A stretch of DNA of 64,000 nucleotides. Origin: Daucus carota subsp. sativus (Eukaryota > Streptophyta > Magnoliopsida > Apiales > Apiaceae). The stretch covers positions 4,376,930 to 4,440,929 of the forward strand of contig NC_030389.2 in assembly GCF_001625215.2 (NCBI RefSeq). Direction: 5' to 3'. Under the pieces are notes generated by a model. The model had not been told where the DNA came from, did not search any database, and was given only the letters and a program-made list of their open reading frames with translations. Shown piece by piece: positions 21,715 through 33,840 of the stretch (its first letter is position 1; every line of letters begins with the position of its first letter). Position numbers and translations under genes: made by a program.

Positions 21715-22510
21715 GATGGAAATTGCACTGGAGTTGGTGTGGACATCTTTGGAATCTAGGATAGCCGATATCGACAGTGATTCTTATCCCATGTTGGATG
21801 AGCCTATAGTCATAAACTGGTATTTCCATCTGTAGGTTTACTCTCATCTATGGCTTTAGATAACACTAAGGGGTCGTTTGGTTCGCAGAGTGGTATGGGT
21901 TTGGAATGAGGAATCGGGTTAAGGTGGTATGGGTTTAAAGTATCATATCTGATATCATGTGTTTGGTTGATTGCTGGAATCAATATATTTAACTTTTTTT
22001 TTAAAATTATATTAATTATTTATATTAATTAAAATATTAATAAAATTATTATTGTTATGTATTTTTGCATTGTTGATTATTTTTATATTAAATATTAATA
22101 TTTAATTGTTTAAATAGAGACAAAAAAATAAAATATAAAACTGATACCCATACCCCCATTTCATACCCACCTCATCCCTTGGGTATCAAAAATCATACCT
22201 TGTGGGTTTAAGGAATGGGTTTGAAAATTTGTTTTCTTACAACCAAACACCAGGTATGGGTTTAGAATGGACGAAACCCATACCTGATTCCAGATACCCC
22301 TCAACCAAACGACCCCTAAAGCTATTTGTAGTCAATCTTTGTTGATTTCATTTTGTCAAGTGTAAGAGCTTAGTGACAGTGACCAGAATAATAAGAATGA
22401 GGATCTCAAGATGTTGCTGGAGGCATATTCAAGCAGTTAGATGCACTCAGCAACAAGATACTGTTACTGTTGCTGAGGATCTTGAGATACTGCTGAAGGC
22501 ATATATCTGC
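21715..22510 (+). pseudogene. MRS2-type magnesium transporter relics
   Basis: At 21717-21818 the frame reads EIALELVWTSLESRIADIDS then DSYPMLDE, matching the cytosolic helix region of plant MRS2/MGT (CorA family) proteins. At 22399-22455 DLKMLLEAY then KQLDALSNK (with one base missing between them) matches the later DLEMLLEAYF segment, and at 22470-22512 a second copy reads VAEDLEILLKAY. The exons are separated by a Tourist MITE, lack the GMN pore motif and carry frameshifts. Non-functional. The identity rests on short motifs in the right order. Confidence 0.6.
21870..22316. mobile_element. Tourist-like (PIF/Harbinger) MITE
   Basis: 447 bases with ends GGGGTCGTTTGGTT and AACCAAACGACCCC and TAA on both sides (21867-21869 and 22317-22319). 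The subterminal parts hold inverted copies of GGTATGGGTTT. Non-coding. It splits the MRS2 relic. Confidence 0.88.
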
Positions 22511-22529
22511 AAGTTTTTCCCGACGCTCT

Positions 22530-23205
22530 CTGGATCAATGATACTTTGATGACCCATATCATATATACTCGAGTATAGTTTGGTTAGAAGAATCATATAT
22601 ACTCACTTAGTCACTTTAATACAAACTAAAGCATGCTTTCCCATTCATATATCAACCTTGGCGGAATTTGGATGACTTAGAAGCTAATAACAGCCCTGTT
22701 TAATGTCCTAGGTATTGACGACTAACTCATTTTCCATAGCTATCAAGACTCCACATAGCTGGGATGCTAGGAATGGACGTGGATTTTCAACTATTCCATA
22801 CAGACGGGGGATTTTGGCTCATTGGTCGGTATTGTGTCATCTTGTCCTGTGTAATGATGTTAATGCTTGTTCTTGGATAGTTGGATTTGCCAAAGGGAAG
22901 AAGCTAGTTGGGTCTTGAGCACCTTGTAATATCTAGTATAGCCTTATAACATCAGCTAAAGTGCATACAAATAAATTAGCTTCTAGCTCATTTGAAGTTT
23001 CTTTGGTTGCTTTAGAAGTGCTATAGTGAATCAAATTTCCATTAACATCCATCAAAACTGGTCTTTGTAACATTTTTTAGTATTGTCATCTTTAAGTTAT
23101 TGGTTATCTTTCTTGTGTACTCTCTCTTTAAGTGGCTTGGAATTATTTGGACAATAATTTGGTTTACTTTGTAAGGATGAGGTAACTTTTTACTCTAGTC
23201 TAGTA
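22530..23205. other. Intergenic DNA
   Basis: The 67-codon frame at 22715-22918 has no recognised motif and no flanking splice or promoter support. Nothing else was seen. Confidence 0.4.
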
Positions 23206-23448
23206 CTCTCTTTGTCCTATAATACTTTTCCTGTTTCTCTTTATCACGCTTGCTGGCACACATTTTTTATCCTTAATATCTTTAATTTCGTGTTAGTATT
23301 AAATATAAAAGTACTCGTAAATACGAATTCAACAGGATCACTAATGAATATATTTAATCTTACTGATTAGACGTAAATTAGTAATTTATCTTATGTTATG
23401 AGCAGTTCCAACATATCAAACGAGAGAAGTATAAAGAAACGGAGGGAG
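23206..23448. mobile_element. Stowaway MITE
   Basis: 243 bases with ends CTCTCTTTGTCC and a degenerate complement ending in ACGGAGGGAG, flanked by TA at 23204-23205 and 23449-23450. The ends are more diverged than in the copy at 15518. Confidence 0.75.
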
Positions 23449-24499
23449 TAGCAGACAATTTTTCGAGAATATTACAACAGGTCAGCAACTGGTCCATGCC
23501 AACTAAGACCAGGGTCCCAGTTTATGTATTTTGTTGGCTAATTATTTTTGTTATCATTTATTTAATGCAGGATTTTGTCTAGAAAGATTGGAAATCTCCT
23601 GGCCAGTTGTATAATGTTTCCACTTTACTCTTCCTACAACCAGTCTTGTCTCTCTTTTTCCATTTTGTAAAACCTATTGCAGGTATAGATGGAACTTTTT
23701 ATTTTTATTTTTATTTTTGAATTGTCAGAACTTTCCTAGCTCTTTGGTTTATTGTAAAATGATTGAAATATGAATAGAGAGTCTGTGAAATTAGGTCTAC
23801 CTATAGATGAACTTTGCTTCTAAAGATAAAAGAAGAAACTTGAGGTTCAAGAGTAATAATCATTGCTTTTCATGAAAAAAGTGTAGGTGCTTGATATTTA
23901 CATGTCCGTGTAAAAGTAGAATTGCTTCTAATTATTTATTCTTTTGGCTTCTTAACAATTTTCATTTTCTATATTCACATATAATTAGAGTTATAATTCA
24001 ACTTATAATTTAGAGAAGATACTTAATTATTTTTTCAAATAAATTTTATATCATCTTATATTTGAATTTTTAAATTTTCTTTTTGATTTTGAGTGCTTCA
24101 TTATTTGTTACATTGGTTATGGTTTGTTTGATAGGATTCTAGTTACTTAGAATTAGTGTAGAGTACCCTTGAAAGGAAAACAATAGTAGTTGGCATGTTA
24201 ATAGTGACCCTAATTTTTAATTGGGAGAAATTTGTTTTCATACGGTCAAAGTAAAAAAGAAAATACAACAAAAATCAAAGGTTCAAAAATATCAAAACTG
24301 ATTAGGGTTTGGGTTTTAAAGTCAGGCTTCTAAAATTGGGGTTGTGGCTATTACATTTCCTTTATTTCAATATTTATTCCCTTGATTAATTACACTCGTT
24401 CTCTCTGTCATCATCTCTTTAATTTATCAGTTTTTTAATAAAATCTAAATCAAATATTTTTTGGGTGAATTCTTGTTCACTATCTTATTATCAAGATTG

Positions 24500-24637
24500 G
24501 TTTTTTTTTTATCAAACTATTTTATAGTCATAGTATCTGTTCGATGTCTAAATTTTGATATAGGTGAGAATCGAACCCGAGACCTCGGGGACGACTGATG
24601 TATAATTTTTATCACTTGAGCTACTCTCAACCTATTA
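24500..24637 (-). mobile_element. tRNA-derived SINE with 15-bp target-site duplication
   Basis: On the minus strand: A-box-like GTAGCTCAAGTGATAAA, B-box-like GGGTTCGATTCTC, and an A-tail seen as ten T at 24501-24510. TTATTATCAAGATTG flanks both ends (24485-24499 and 24638-24652). It differs from the other SINE copies here, so it belongs to a separate subfamily. Confidence 0.83.
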
Positions 24638-24834
24638 TTATTATCAAGATTGTTAACCGTGTTTATTTTTATGGATATTATTGTATTATGATATTTTTGT
24701 TATGAATTTCAGTAATTTTTAAGGACTTGCATCATAATTTGGCTTATCGGTAAGACTTGCATCAAATATGAGACAACAGTGATTATCGTAAGAGATCACC
24801 TTTGACAATAGAAAAACTATTCATATATCTGGAG

Positions 24835-26145
24835 GTAGGGATAGTCAATCGGTCGGTATGGTTCAGTTTTAATAAAAACAAAACCCGAACCGAATAGTGT
24901 TTTTCAAAATCAAATCTAAACCGAATTAAATCAAAACCCGAAGTTCAAAAACCCGCCCCGAATCATCAGTTTTCTATTCGATTCGGTTTTGAACGAAACC
25001 GTAAAATTATATAAAGAATACCAAAAAAATATGTCTAAAATATAGGTTCATAAACAAGTCTTTATTCAAAAATTAACATATTCTCAAATTATTACAAACA
25101 TATTATGATATTCATGATTAAATTAGTGATTAAAATATTTCGTAATTAGAAAAGAAGTTTCATGTTTTTTTTTGAAGTTTTAGTTAAGTGTTATTAATTC
25201 ATCTTTTTAAAAATCTTTTATTAATTCAGCTATTAAAAATAAATGTAGGTTATTGTTATACACAAGAAACTAAAGCATTATGTTCTTATATAAAATTTTA
25301 TGGATTTTATGTTATTTGTTTGGTTAAACAAAAATTTTGATGATACTTTTTTTAGAAAAATTATTTTTATAAATAAAATTATATTATATTCAATGAGTTA
25401 AGTTTCATGTAGTCCACATATTTACTGTAGTACCGTAGATCACGTATGTTCTGCAACTTTAGAATGTCATAAAAACATTGCAAAATGTATGAAACTTGTT
25501 ATTTTGTGAAATACATTCTATAAATATCACTATTTCATGAAAAATATTGAAAATCATTTATGTTCGACAGGTAGAACACATATGTTCTGTAATATGTAAA
25601 TATGTTCTGCAAACTTAACATGTTTTGCAGAATAATGTATTTTTCACTATTTAACTTGTAGAATGTTTAGGATTGTCAAAATTTTTAACAAAATAATGAT
25701 GTTTATAGAACATGATTTGCAACATAACATATTTTATAATCTTTTTATGTCATTCTATAGTTGCAGAACATACGTGGTCTACGATACTACAGTAAATATG
25801 TGGACTACATGGAACTTTGTTCGATATTCAATATTTGAATACATGATGAAAAATGATTAAAAGAAGATAGCAATATAATTATTCTTTTTTACACATATCT
25901 TGTTATCTTATGATAATGAATATTTTTATATAAATATTATATATATATTGTATAATGGTATACGATAAATTTATAAACTGGATTCGATTTGATTCAAATT
26001 CGAATCAAGTTTCGGATATTCAGGTCGATATTGATTCGGTTGGCCTAAAAACCAAACCATAAAAATAGGTTCGGTAAATATCATTCAGACCGATTCATTC
26101 GGATATGTGTCGATCGGAAAATTTTGTCATCTCAATTTTGGGATA
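24835..26145. mobile_element. Probable hAT-like non-autonomous element, AT-rich
   Basis: The left end carries GGGATAGTCAATCGGTCGG and the right end a loose inverted counterpart (near 26110-26140). Both subterminal zones have many inverted CGGTT/AACCG motifs, as in hAT elements of plants. No reliable target-site duplication was found, so the borders are approximate. A smaller foldback element is nested at about 25403-25817. Confidence 0.5.
25403..25817. mobile_element. Foldback MITE nested in the larger element
   Basis: About 60 bases at 25408-25470 and 25758-25820 are near-perfect inverted repeats (both arms read CATGTAGTCCACATATTTAC outward-in). The interior repeats ATGTTCTGCAA. Target-site duplication was not resolved. 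Confidence 0.65.
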
Positions 26146-26181
26146 TTTGTTCCTCAAATATTAGTTGATCTAACTAATAAA

Positions 26182-26449
26182 GGAGTTGGTCCTTAGCATA
26201 CATATGTTAAGGAGCGCCTGCCCAACACACTGGTTCATGGCCGTTGGATGAATATCTGGCGGTCAGGATTATAACCTATCGTCCAACGCTTTTTACGTGC
26301 ATGATAGGTTAGTCCACCGCTTTTTAAGCGTTGGGCGTTAGACATATTAAATTTTTGTTATAATCCTGCCCGTTGAATATTCATCCAACGGCCAGGAAGC
26401 TGTGTGTTGGATAAGCGATCCTGTCATACGTATGCCAGGACCTCGATCC
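26182..26449. mobile_element. MULE-type MITE with 10-bp direct repeat flanks
   Basis: Inverted arms of about 90 bases share GGCCGTTGGATGAATAT and CAGGATTATAAC. AACTAATAAA occurs directly outside both ends (26172-26181 and 26450-26459), fitting a 9-10 base Mutator duplication. Non-coding. Confidence 0.75.
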
Positions 26450-26500
26450 AACTAATAAATTGTTCTAAATATTGGTTTGCAAATTGGTGTTCATGTGAGG

Positions 26501-26582
26501 GTCAGTTGCGATATTGCTATGCTCATAACTGATGTAAATTAGTCAGTTGCGATATTGCTATGCTCATAACTGATGTAAATTA
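26501..26582. repeat. Perfect 41-bp tandem duplication
   Basis: Two adjacent identical units start GTCAGTTGCGATATTGC. No function is evident. Confidence 0.9.
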
Positions 26583-27325
26583 GATTGTTCAAGATATCAT
26601 TACAATATTTTCTAGATTAAAGAATTTTGAAATTTCATGTGTTACAATTCAAAAACAAAGCATATGTTTGTTTAGCTCCTTTCTTATTGCATAATGAGGT
26701 TATAGTTGGAAGTTCAAAATTTTATCTCAATTGAGTTTTTAGTATTTTAATGAATTCTTCCTCTTTTGTAAAAAAATGTCAAAACTTTGTCAAAACATTA
26801 ATTACTTTTTTTACATAATTAAAATTTTTAATCCATCTCTTCTGTTCAAATTCATCAAAGTTATAAATATCATTCCCGTCTTGCTAACAGTAAGGTTGAA
26901 ATTAATGTTTCGATGAATACATGTGTATTTTTTTCATTCAAGATAATATTTTACTAGAAAATATGATTTACTAAATTTTTATGACGTAATTTATATTAAT
27001 TTTAAAAAAATATCCCTAAATTATATCCAGCTCACGAACTCAATTACGCAAGAACTATACATTCGAAATAAAATGTTAAATTTTAATTAATTTGATAACA
27101 ATATATCGCAAAAAGATATTTTACATAACCAATTTTTTTTTTCAACATTGATAATAAATCTCAAAAATCTTGCGAGAATAAAGTTGGCAAAACCTAAAGA
27201 AAAGAGGCACAAAAAGAATAATAAAAACATCCCATTTGGGTTGTCAATCCAACAACCCAACTGTGTCTCCAAAGAGAGAGAGAGAAACCCAATTCTAGAG
27301 AGAGAAACCAACCTATACTTACACA

Positions 27326-27335
27326 CATATATAAG
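27326..27335 (+). promoter_or_regulatory. TATA box of the bZIP gene
   Basis: CATATATAAG lies in a GA/CT-rich context (AGAGAGAGAGAAACCC upstream), typical of a plant core promoter. Transcription would start near 27360. Confidence 0.6.
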
Positions 27336-27425
27336 CCCTAGGAGAGAGAAACTGAGCTTCAACTTTCACTCTTCATCTCACATTGTATTCAAAGATCTCA
27401 CCTTTACAATCGTCTTCTACACAAG

Positions 27426-28324
27426 GTCAGCTCAATTCATCTTTTTCAATCAGTTTATTTGAATGTTTGATTTTCTTGATGATGGGTTTTTGATTTGGAT
27501 GATAATTAGTGATTTTGTTACTAATTGAGGTGATTTTACTGCAAAAGATTGAATTTTTACTGTGGTAATTATGTTTTTATGGGGTGATCATTGTGCTTGA
27601 TTGATGATTGTGTTTTTTTAAGTGTTGGTGCTTTATTTAGTTTTGTAAGGTGTTGATTTTGTTCAAATTGGGAATAGTTTGTCTCTTATAGTTAGGGTAA
27701 TACATAGTAGATGGTTGTTTTTGTATGTTTTAGAAGTGTCACAACTCCCAACTGGTTAAGTATTCTAAATTAGTATGTACCTGGAAAAGTTAGCGTTTTT
27801 ACGATGATGAGTATGCACTCAGTATGATCTTCAGAGGTTGGTATGTATATGTGGGTTTTGTCTTTTAAGCGTATTTATTGTACTACATGGTGGGTATATA
27901 CTTCTAAGAAATATAACGACTGATCTGAGTACTTTAGTAAAATAGGCGACTGTGATGCACTGTTCAAATGTGTGAGCATTTTCAAGTGTTAGAGTATATA
28001 CATGATATAATCTTTGTGGGTTAGGGAATTTATGGGATCTACTAATACATCTCTGTTGGTTCTTTGTGAAAAAAGTAATCCGTCACACGAGTAGTTTATG
28101 TTTTTCAAGTTTTAATTTGTTTTTGTCAGCTTTATCAATAGTGATAATAATAATGGTATTATAGCATATGACATTTGAATCTCCATTCTGAACCACTTCC
28201 CTATCTCAGAATTAAGATGTGCTGTATTCTAGTTTTCTTTGCTTGTTATCAGTTTATACATTTGCTTTCCTATAGTAATGCTTCAATTATTTTGTATAAT
28301 TTACTAGGAACCGTCTTTTGCTAG
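27426..28324 (+). other. 5' UTR intron of the bZIP gene
   Basis: Donor ACAAG|GTCAGC and acceptor TTTGCTAG|GAA flank a T-rich 899-base intron placed three bases before the ATG. Leader introns at this spot are common in plants and can raise expression. Confidence 0.6.
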
Positions 28325-28327
28325 GAA

Positions 28328-31300
28328 ATGGCGAATTCAAAGGGGCCATCGAGCTTCAGAAGTATGATGCACAATGGAAAGCATTCTCTACTGCCTCCTA
28401 AAAGTCCGTTCCCCAGTATTACCCCTTCATATGTTGATTATGTTCCTAGTCCTGCTATTGGAGTAAAAGGTATGCCAAAGCCTAGAGATGGAAACTCTTA
28501 CCATCAGCGCACTTCATCTGAGAGCGTTCTGATAGAGGACCAACCTTCTTGGTTGGATGAGCTTCTTAATGAGCCAGAAACACCAGTTGGCAGAGGTCAT
28601 CGCCGATCATCCAGCGACTCTTTTGCATATACTGATGCACTTAGTGCTGCTAACATTAGTTATGCAGCTCAAAATGAGTATAGACCTAAAAACATGACGA
28701 CTATTCATTCATGGAAATCGCAAGACCTTGATTTTTACAAAGATGCACACAATGCTTCATTTTATGCAGATGCAAACTCGTTCAGCAAAATCAAGAATAG
28801 GTCTTGGAATTCTCCTTCATATGTGATGGCACATCCAAGTGGGAACCTTTGTTCCAAGGACAATTTTATTCGTCATAACTCAGTATCAGAATGTGCTTCC
28901 CATGAAGCTGATCAATTTCCATCTAATGCCGAAAAGCTAAATACCCCTGAATCTGGTTCACATGATGCTAAAGCCTCTTCAGAGAGAAAGGATCTATCTT
29001 ATGCTAGAACTCCTGCATCCGAAACCGACACAAAGCGTGCAAAACAGTATGTTTATTCTACTTTCTTGTTCTTGATATCATCTCACTCTTTAATTGTTGC
29101 CCTCGACACTAATCAGGTAAACATGAGATGGTAAAATCTGGCACCCGTAAGACCAAGTTTTTGTAGTATGCATACATCACAAGTTCTTTCTTAAGGAAAA
29201 TATGATAAGTTAACGAATGATTGCAGGCAATTTGCTCAACGCTCCCGTGTTCGAAAGCTACAATACATAGCAGAACTGGAAAGGAATGTACAGGCATTGC
29301 AGGCAAGTGTAGGAAAGACTTAATAAATTTTTTATTTTCATCAAGAATATGTTCTGAACATAGTCCAGTGACCACAGGCAGAAGGCTCTGAAGTTTCTGC
29401 TGAACTTGAATTTCTTAATCAGCAAAACCTTATTCTGAGTATGGAAAACAAAGCTCTGAAGCAACGATTGGAGAATCTCACCCAAGAGCAGCTTATTAAG
29501 TACTGTGAGTATATAGACCCATCTATTTTGATTTTTGACAACTAGATACCTACTTCTATTGCTTTGCACTTTTGCCATTTATGTGAAAATAAACTCATTT
29601 AACTGCTTAAGGGAGAGTTGGACTTGTGTATTGAAATCTTTATATTTTAAATATTATAATAGTTCTGTTTCTATATAACTTATGAAGCATGACATAACTT
29701 TTGATTAAAAGTCTCGAATTTCCTTCTGAATGTCTCACATAACTTGCGGAACTCTATTGAAATAAGAGAAAATATCATTTCAGCATCACATGTGATATTA
29801 TGCACATCAGTGGTATAATAAATCTGACATTGTGTAACTGGCTGGCATTATGCCTCTGTGACCCCAACCCCTCAATTTGCCTCAAGCACTGACACTCAGA
29901 CATGGGTGTGGACGTTCTGACACTTCTTTTAAGCTAAAACATGTAAAATATTCAAATTATTGGTAGTCCAGCACTTGCACACTTATCCATTTAGGTCACT
30001 TCCAGCAGCACGCAGATAATAAAGCATTATGCTGTGGGAATGTCGTAAAATGCCTGAAACTGCAAAAATATGTCGACATGGGTTATGGACTTGAATTATC
30101 ATTGACAAAGAATAAGAACTTAAATCTTGATGTAAATGTTTTGTATCTATTGCTGACTCTTATTAAAACTGTACATTTTTTATGTGCCATATATCGATTC
30201 ATAATTACTACTCCCTCTGTCCCTTTAGGTTGTTTACATTTTTGACACGCTTTTTAAGGTTCTTATAAAGTACTCCCTCCGTCCCTTTTTAGTTGTCACA
30301 TTTGATTTTGTGCCGGTCAAATTGACTAAGATTTATTAATATTTTATCAACTGACAATTAAAAAAAAATATGTCACCGGAAATAATTTTAAGTCTACTTT
30401 AAGATGCAATTTTCAGTTTTTTAAAATAATAAAAGAGTGACTTATAATTTTTGGTCAAAACTTAGTCAATTTGACCAACAAAAATAGAAATGTGACAACT
30501 AAAAAGGGACGGAGGAAGTATAGTTTCATAAATTATTTTAAACTTTTTTTCTTTCAAAAAAATAATGTTTAAGTTTTTATTCAAAAAGAGAAAATTTCAA
30601 AAATAAGTTATGAAACTCTATTTTATATACACCTTAAAATTCGTGCCAAACAGTGGAAAGAAACCGTAAAGAAATGAGTGTGACGGAGGGAGTAGTTTAT
30701 TTATTAGCCTTATATATGTCTGAGCTAAAAGTTTTGATGAAGTCGCAGAATATCAATGTCCTTAATTATTTGGGTGTCAGTCTTATAATGAATGTGTTTT
30801 GTTTTCTATTTAATGTTAGTAATCACTTACGGAATAGTTTGTTCTTATTGGAAAGCCGTGCTATGACTGTAAATCACCACTTCGAAATTTCATTCTAATT
30901 TAATGGAATCTGTTTTGTCTATTATCCATCCACTGGTGTGTCTATTATCCACTGGTGTTCAAATTGTCAACATGCCTCAGAATTTTTTTACTTACGGTTT
31001 CTAAATAAATGATACCTTGACCAATACCCATGAGGTGTATCATGAGCCTACTCAGAAAGCAGATTAGAATTAAATAGAACTTCCAGAAGGCATGAAGTCG
31101 GTTTAAGATAATTGATTAAATAGACAAAACAGAAGTAAAAAATGGGATAAAGGAATTGCGGAAAGTCTCTAGTAGATAAGAAAGCGGAAGAAAGAAAATC
31201 GTATACAGAAAAATAAATAGGAGGAAGAGGATTCATATGGACCGAGTTGAGTAAGATAAAGACAAAAATATCTGGTAACTAGTATTATGAAATTATTGAG

Positions 31301-32119
31301 ATAGAGAAGGGTTGGTGTTCTTTGTTCTTGTGTCTTCAACTTCATTCTTTCTTAAAGATTGAATGTTCTCTGTACGATTTGCAACTATTAGAAGCTGTTA
31401 ATATTACCCCAGAACTAGAGAACTTATTGTATTTACTTAGACTACATGTTGCTTAAAAGCAATGAAGGCACACACCTCCATAAGCTAAATTCTCCTCAAT
31501 ATGTGCACCTCCGCGTGCTTTCCTTGTGCATTACATTTTGGTTGAAGAATGTTAGTTGGCCACCCTGAACACAATTTGTGAACAAAGTCATGTTCGTTAA
31601 TCATCAACACAGTTCCTCTTAAGGCTTGGTTTCACTCTGATGGACAATTATTTGATGAGTTGTTATGATGAGGATATATAATAGAATTGTAGATTTTGAG
31701 TTCTTTGCATGCCTTTGACTCTGAGAAACTTTTATTGTGTGCCTATTTGTGTTGGCACCGCCACATTAAGAGTCGTTATTTTGTTACATGCTATGGGCAA
31801 ACATCTTAATTTCTCTTGGGCTAGTTTTCTGTATACATGTTGTTTAATAATTGATCACATGATTATGTATATTCTTCAATTTGTTTGGGCACTAATATGT
31901 TCTATGCTTTTTTTAGTGGAACATGAAGTACTGGAGAGGGAGATTGAAAGGCTGCGGACCTTATATCAACAGCAGCAACAGCAACCACACCAGCAGCCTC
32001 CTCCCAGCCATCAGCGTGCCAAAAGTCGGGATCTTGATTCTCAGTTTGCAAGCCTTTCCTTGAAACACAAGGACTCAAGTTCTGGTACTGATTCCGTTGC
32101 TGGCCCGTTGAACATCTAA
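28328..32119 (+). CDS. bZIP-like protein of the At1g58110/At4g06598 type
   Basis: Exons 28328-29046, 29227-29302, 29378-29504 and 31917-32119 give 374 residues with exact phase. The N-terminus has the conserved [20 protein letters not shown] and [16 protein letters not shown] blocks and RRSSSDSFA, a likely phosphorylation site. The basic region across exons 1-2 reads [19 protein letters not shown], then a leucine zipper continues ([43 protein letters not shown]), followed by a Gln-rich tail and [14 protein letters not shown]. The invariant Asn of classical bZIPs (N-x7-R) is Lys here, so DNA contact may be altered; as I recall, the whole subfamily is like this. Intron 2 begins with GC rather than GT. 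Intron 3 contains nested Stowaway elements. Nuclear location is expected from the basic region; target genes are unknown. Confidence 0.9.
30211..30692. mobile_element. Stowaway MITE carrying a nested Stowaway
   Basis: The outer ends are CTCCCTCTGTCCC and a degenerate complement ending in GACGGAGGGAG, with TA at 30209-30210 and 30693-30694. It is interrupted by a second element at 30273-30518. It lies in intron 3 of the bZIP gene. Confidence 0.8.
30273..30518. mobile_element. Inner Stowaway MITE
   Basis: 246 bases with ends CTCCCTCCGTCCCTTTTTAG and complement CTAAAAAGGGACGGAGGAAG, TA on both sides (30271-30272 and 30519-30520). The longer and better preserved inverted repeats show it is younger than the host element. 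Confidence 0.88.
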
Positions 32120-32520
32120 TCTCATATACATTGCTGGTGGTCGATTTGCTTGCCTAAGAACTTCTCTATGATGCTTTCATACCAATCACCGAGTCCAAGT
32201 CATTTCTGTAGAGTTTGGCTTGAGAATAGATCTTCCCAGGTGTATTCACCTGTTTTTACACCTTTCTGATTGGCCCTTATCATTTGGTTATTTATTCTAC
32301 GTGGCCATCCTTGTTGATTTAGTAGATCATATGCACCTGGTGATCCGGCAGATAGCTCACCGGAGGTGAATACATGAAAGCTTCATCTGACTTGTAAGCT
32401 CAGTCAAAACTCTGAGATTTTTTTTTTTGTTTAATTTCTTCTTCTGTTGAGATTTCAAGGAACTTTTAGGGTGCTTAAAGTTATATATTACAGTTTCTCA
32501 AAAAAAAAAAAAAAAACCCA
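32120..32520 (+). other. 3' UTR of the bZIP gene
   Basis: Non-coding. A short inverted pair, GTATTCACC and GGTGAATAC, spans about 32235-32390. An A-run at 32499-32516 marks the far end; no strong AATAAA signal was noted. Confidence 0.4.
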
Positions 32521-33146
32521 AAGAAAGTTATGTGCGTCACTTGTAATTCTTGTGTAAATTAGCAAGCGTCGATTGATCCCTGCCCCCACAACTTGTGTTG
32601 CAATTTGCAAAGTGAATCTTTGGTCTAATTAAAGTTGATTGCTAGTAATTTGTCTTGTGCACAGTAAAATATTTGTGCCTTGGCACTGTCAGTCCATAGA
32701 CAAAAACTGAACCCGACTTCCTTTCTGAAATTTGACATTCATCTCAATTATATTGAGTCAAGTCCAACCATTTTTAATTCTTTTACAGAGGAAGCTTTAC
32801 TACTGGGCCAGAAAAGTGAAAATTTGTCTACACCGCGACATTTAGTAGGATAGTAGTGCAAGCCGCCGGCCACCGTACATGCCAATATTCTGGTTGGCCA
32901 AACAAGATCACTCCGATTCTTAAGCATTCCTGTATAGTGATGAAGCAGAGACGGTCAAGTTAATTACCTTGAAACTTGGCATTGTGATTTGTGACTAGTT
33001 ACAGGAAAACTCGAATTCCCTATTTAACTATAATATTGACGAAACCAACGAGCCTGAATTTGATTCTTGTAAGTTATTTGAGATAAAAGAAAAAGATAAC
33101 ATATAATTTATTAATTTATTAATTTGTGCAAGTATTTGTTTTATTA

Positions 33147-33212
33147 CTTTTCGGGTGAGTCAGTGTCGAACCCGGGTATTTCGGAACAACAGATGATAAA
33201 CCCACCAATTAA
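33147..33212 (-). mobile_element. SINE fragment
   Basis: The minus strand carries GGTGGGTTTATCATCTGTTG and GGGTTCGACACTGACTCACC, matching the SINE at 8842-8976 but truncated at both ends. No target-site duplication. Confidence 0.6.
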
Positions 33213-33549
33213 TTTTGTTTGAAAGGAAGGAAGCAGCGACAAAATGGAGGCAAGTAAATTAAAGTTGACAGTAGTATATAGCTCACAGCTCACTGGCATA
33301 AGGATGTTCCTTTGTTGAAACTTAAGTTGAGTTTAGATATCGGAGGATAGGTCATAAAACAGCAATGCAATTTTAATTTTTTCCCACAACTAGAACTAGA
33401 AACATTTGCAAGTAGCAGTGCTCTGGATGAAATAGTGATTCAGGATACTAGAGGATTTCAATCAGAACACGGAGAAGCAACTAGAATCTTAACTATGGCA
33501 AGTACTTCTTACACGAAGGAAGAAGCTCATGATCCTGTTCTTTTGATTC

Positions 33550-33840
33550 AACCAAGTCCAGTAGCTGGGAGGTAGTCGAAGCATCTGCTGAGAAGCCAAG
33601 GCACCATCTCATCTGTGAGTACACTCGATTCACTGTACTTTCTATTGTGAAAACAACCACGGATAACTGTGTTGTAGGTCAAATCATCTCGCAAACGACC
33701 ATTAGCTTCCATTTTCACATATAGTTCTTACGCTTCATGGAGCAACCATTCTTTGCATAATCCTCGAATCATTATTGTGTATGTCTTTAATTAACGATGC
33801 AAACCTTTAGAAGGAAGGCTGTCGAAAAGACCTGAGGATA
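33550..33840 (-). pseudogene. PPR C-terminal relic
   Basis: The minus strand reads, with stops, LFDSLPSKGLHR, KTYTIMIRGL, ELYVKMEANG and LTYNTVIRGCFHNRKYSES. This matches the last two repeats of the neighbouring PPR genes. It is more diverged than the copy at 34648 and non-functional. Confidence 0.7.

Noticed and set aside
24550..24625. Possible tRNA gene on the minus strand (TAGCTCAAGTG and GGTTCGATTC)
   Set aside because: No cloverleaf can be formed; the A-tail and 15-base flanking duplication show a SINE.
32235..32390. Inverted GTATTCACC/GGTGAATAC pair in the bZIP 3' UTR as a regulatory hairpin
   Set aside because: Nine-base arms separated by over 100 bases can arise by chance; noted only.
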